Shown: one piece after another, positions 5,516 through 5,657 of the stretch
Position numbering within the stretch: position 1 is the stretch's first letter
Layout of the letters: each line of letters opens with the position of its first letter
Assembly (NCBI GenBank): GCA_934180065.1
Contig: CAKPRA010000070.1
Coordinates: 1 to 5,657 of the forward strand
Length of the DNA: 5,657 bases
Source: an uncultured Clostridia bacterium
GTDB lineage: Bacteria; Bacillota; Clostridia; TANB77; CAG-508
Direction of reading: 5' to 3'
Made by a program: the position numbers and the translations under genes
The notes under the pieces: generated by a model
Databases searched by the model: none
Told to the model about the DNA's origin: nothing
What the model saw: the letters and a program-made list of their open reading frames with translations, nothing else

Positions 5516-5657
5516 GTATTAAATATTTTCTAAAAGCTCCCAAGCTGCACGTACTTCTTTATATATAAACTAATATAATGAGCCGGATAAGTGGATATAT
5601 ATATTAAAATTCGTGACTTGCTGGTCGCCCATACAAAGTAGTGTGAGGATTGTAGTG
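5516..5657. other. 3' flank of the operon, no clear terminator
   Basis: I see no G+C-rich hairpin followed by a T-run, so no intrinsic terminator can be placed after spoIIIAH. AGCT-CCCA-AGCT (5535-5546) is too short to count. TATAAT at 5574-5579 has no fitting -35 hexamer. The last bases, GAGGA (5645-5649) followed 5 nt later by GTG (5655-5657), could be the ribosome-binding site and start of a next + strand gene, but only the start codon would be inside the window. The right half (5609-5657) is richer in G+C than the operon. Confidence 0.5.
5530..5657 (-). CDS. Possible minus-strand gene end, cut by the window edge
   Basis: Read on the minus strand from the window edge, one frame stays open for 41 codons and stops at TAG (complement of 5530-5532), 14 nt after the spoIIIAH stop and convergent with it. 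Its end reads STYPAHYISLYIKKYVQLGS plus Phe. I do not recognise the peptide, and no start is visible. A second minus frame, one stop further on, ends in KEVRAAWELLENI with TAA at 5519-5521; it also looks protein-like but has an internal TAG about 18 codons before its end. At most one of them can be a normal gene, and both could be by-products of a dispersed non-coding repeat. Coding status is unproven. Confidence 0.25.
   Translation of the reverse strand, partial: LQSSHYFVWATSKSRILIYISTYPAHYISLYIKKYVQLGSF

Noticed and set aside
5469..5541. Inverted repeat GGGAGCTT (5469-5476) and AAGCTCCC (5534-5541) as a terminator for spoIIIAH
   Set aside because: The loop is 57 nt, the left arm is inside the coding sequence, and no T-run follows the right arm.
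5551..5579. TATAAT at 5574-5579 as a promoter for a downstream gene
   Set aside because: The hexamer at the right distance (GTACTT) does not resemble a -35 box, there is no extended -10 TG, and TATAAT is frequent by chance here.

Overview
The window carries a complete spoIIIA operon, spoIIIAA-AB-AC-AD-AE-AF-AG-AH. All eight genes lie on the + strand in the canonical order, with little spacing between them. Order, lengths and motifs together leave little doubt about identity. The operon encodes the mother-cell half of the A-Q channel (the 'feeding tube'), which joins mother cell and forespore during engulfment and keeps the forespore able to transcribe. The DNA is strongly AT-rich (by eye about a quarter G+C), and the ribosome-binding sites are purine-rich AGGAGG types. 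Together with a sporulation operon this points to an endospore-forming low-G+C Bacillota, most likely a member of the Clostridia; species cannot be told.

Layout. 1-196 is a non-coding leader with unusually G+C-rich, palindromic DNA just before spoIIIAA. 197-1081 is spoIIIAA (cytoplasmic secretion-type ATPase). 1151-1660 is spoIIIAB (GspF-like membrane protein). 1719-1913 and 1959-2345 are the small membrane proteins spoIIIAC and spoIIIAD. 2362-3519 is spoIIIAE (polytopic membrane protein with a signal peptide). 3516-4127 is spoIIIAF, which starts at TTG and overlaps spoIIIAE by 4 nt. 4165-4755 is spoIIIAG and 4772-5515 is spoIIIAH; both are single-pass proteins with ring-building domains in the intermembrane space. 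5516-5657 is a 3' flank without a recognisable terminator. It holds a minus-strand frame open to the window edge whose coding status is uncertain.

How the genes work together (family knowledge, not shown here): SpoIIIAA is thought to power the complex from the mother-cell cytoplasm. AB, AC, AD and AE form the membrane platform, resembling parts of type II and type III secretion/flagellar export systems. AF, AG and AH contribute ring-building domains between the two membranes, and SpoIIIAH binds forespore SpoIIQ, which is not in this window. In Bacillus subtilis the operon is under mother-cell sigma-E. No convincing sigma-E promoter is visible in the 196 nt of leader, but a weak sigma-E-like match lies at the end of spoIIIAF.

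No new biological system is visible in the coding part. The items worth a second look are the composite inverted repeats in the leader, the minus-strand open frame at the 3' edge, the candidate internal promoter before spoIIIAG, and the start codons of spoIIIAF and spoIIIAH. Four starts (AA, AB, AC, AF) were set from ribosome-binding sites and family length rather than from the longest open frame.
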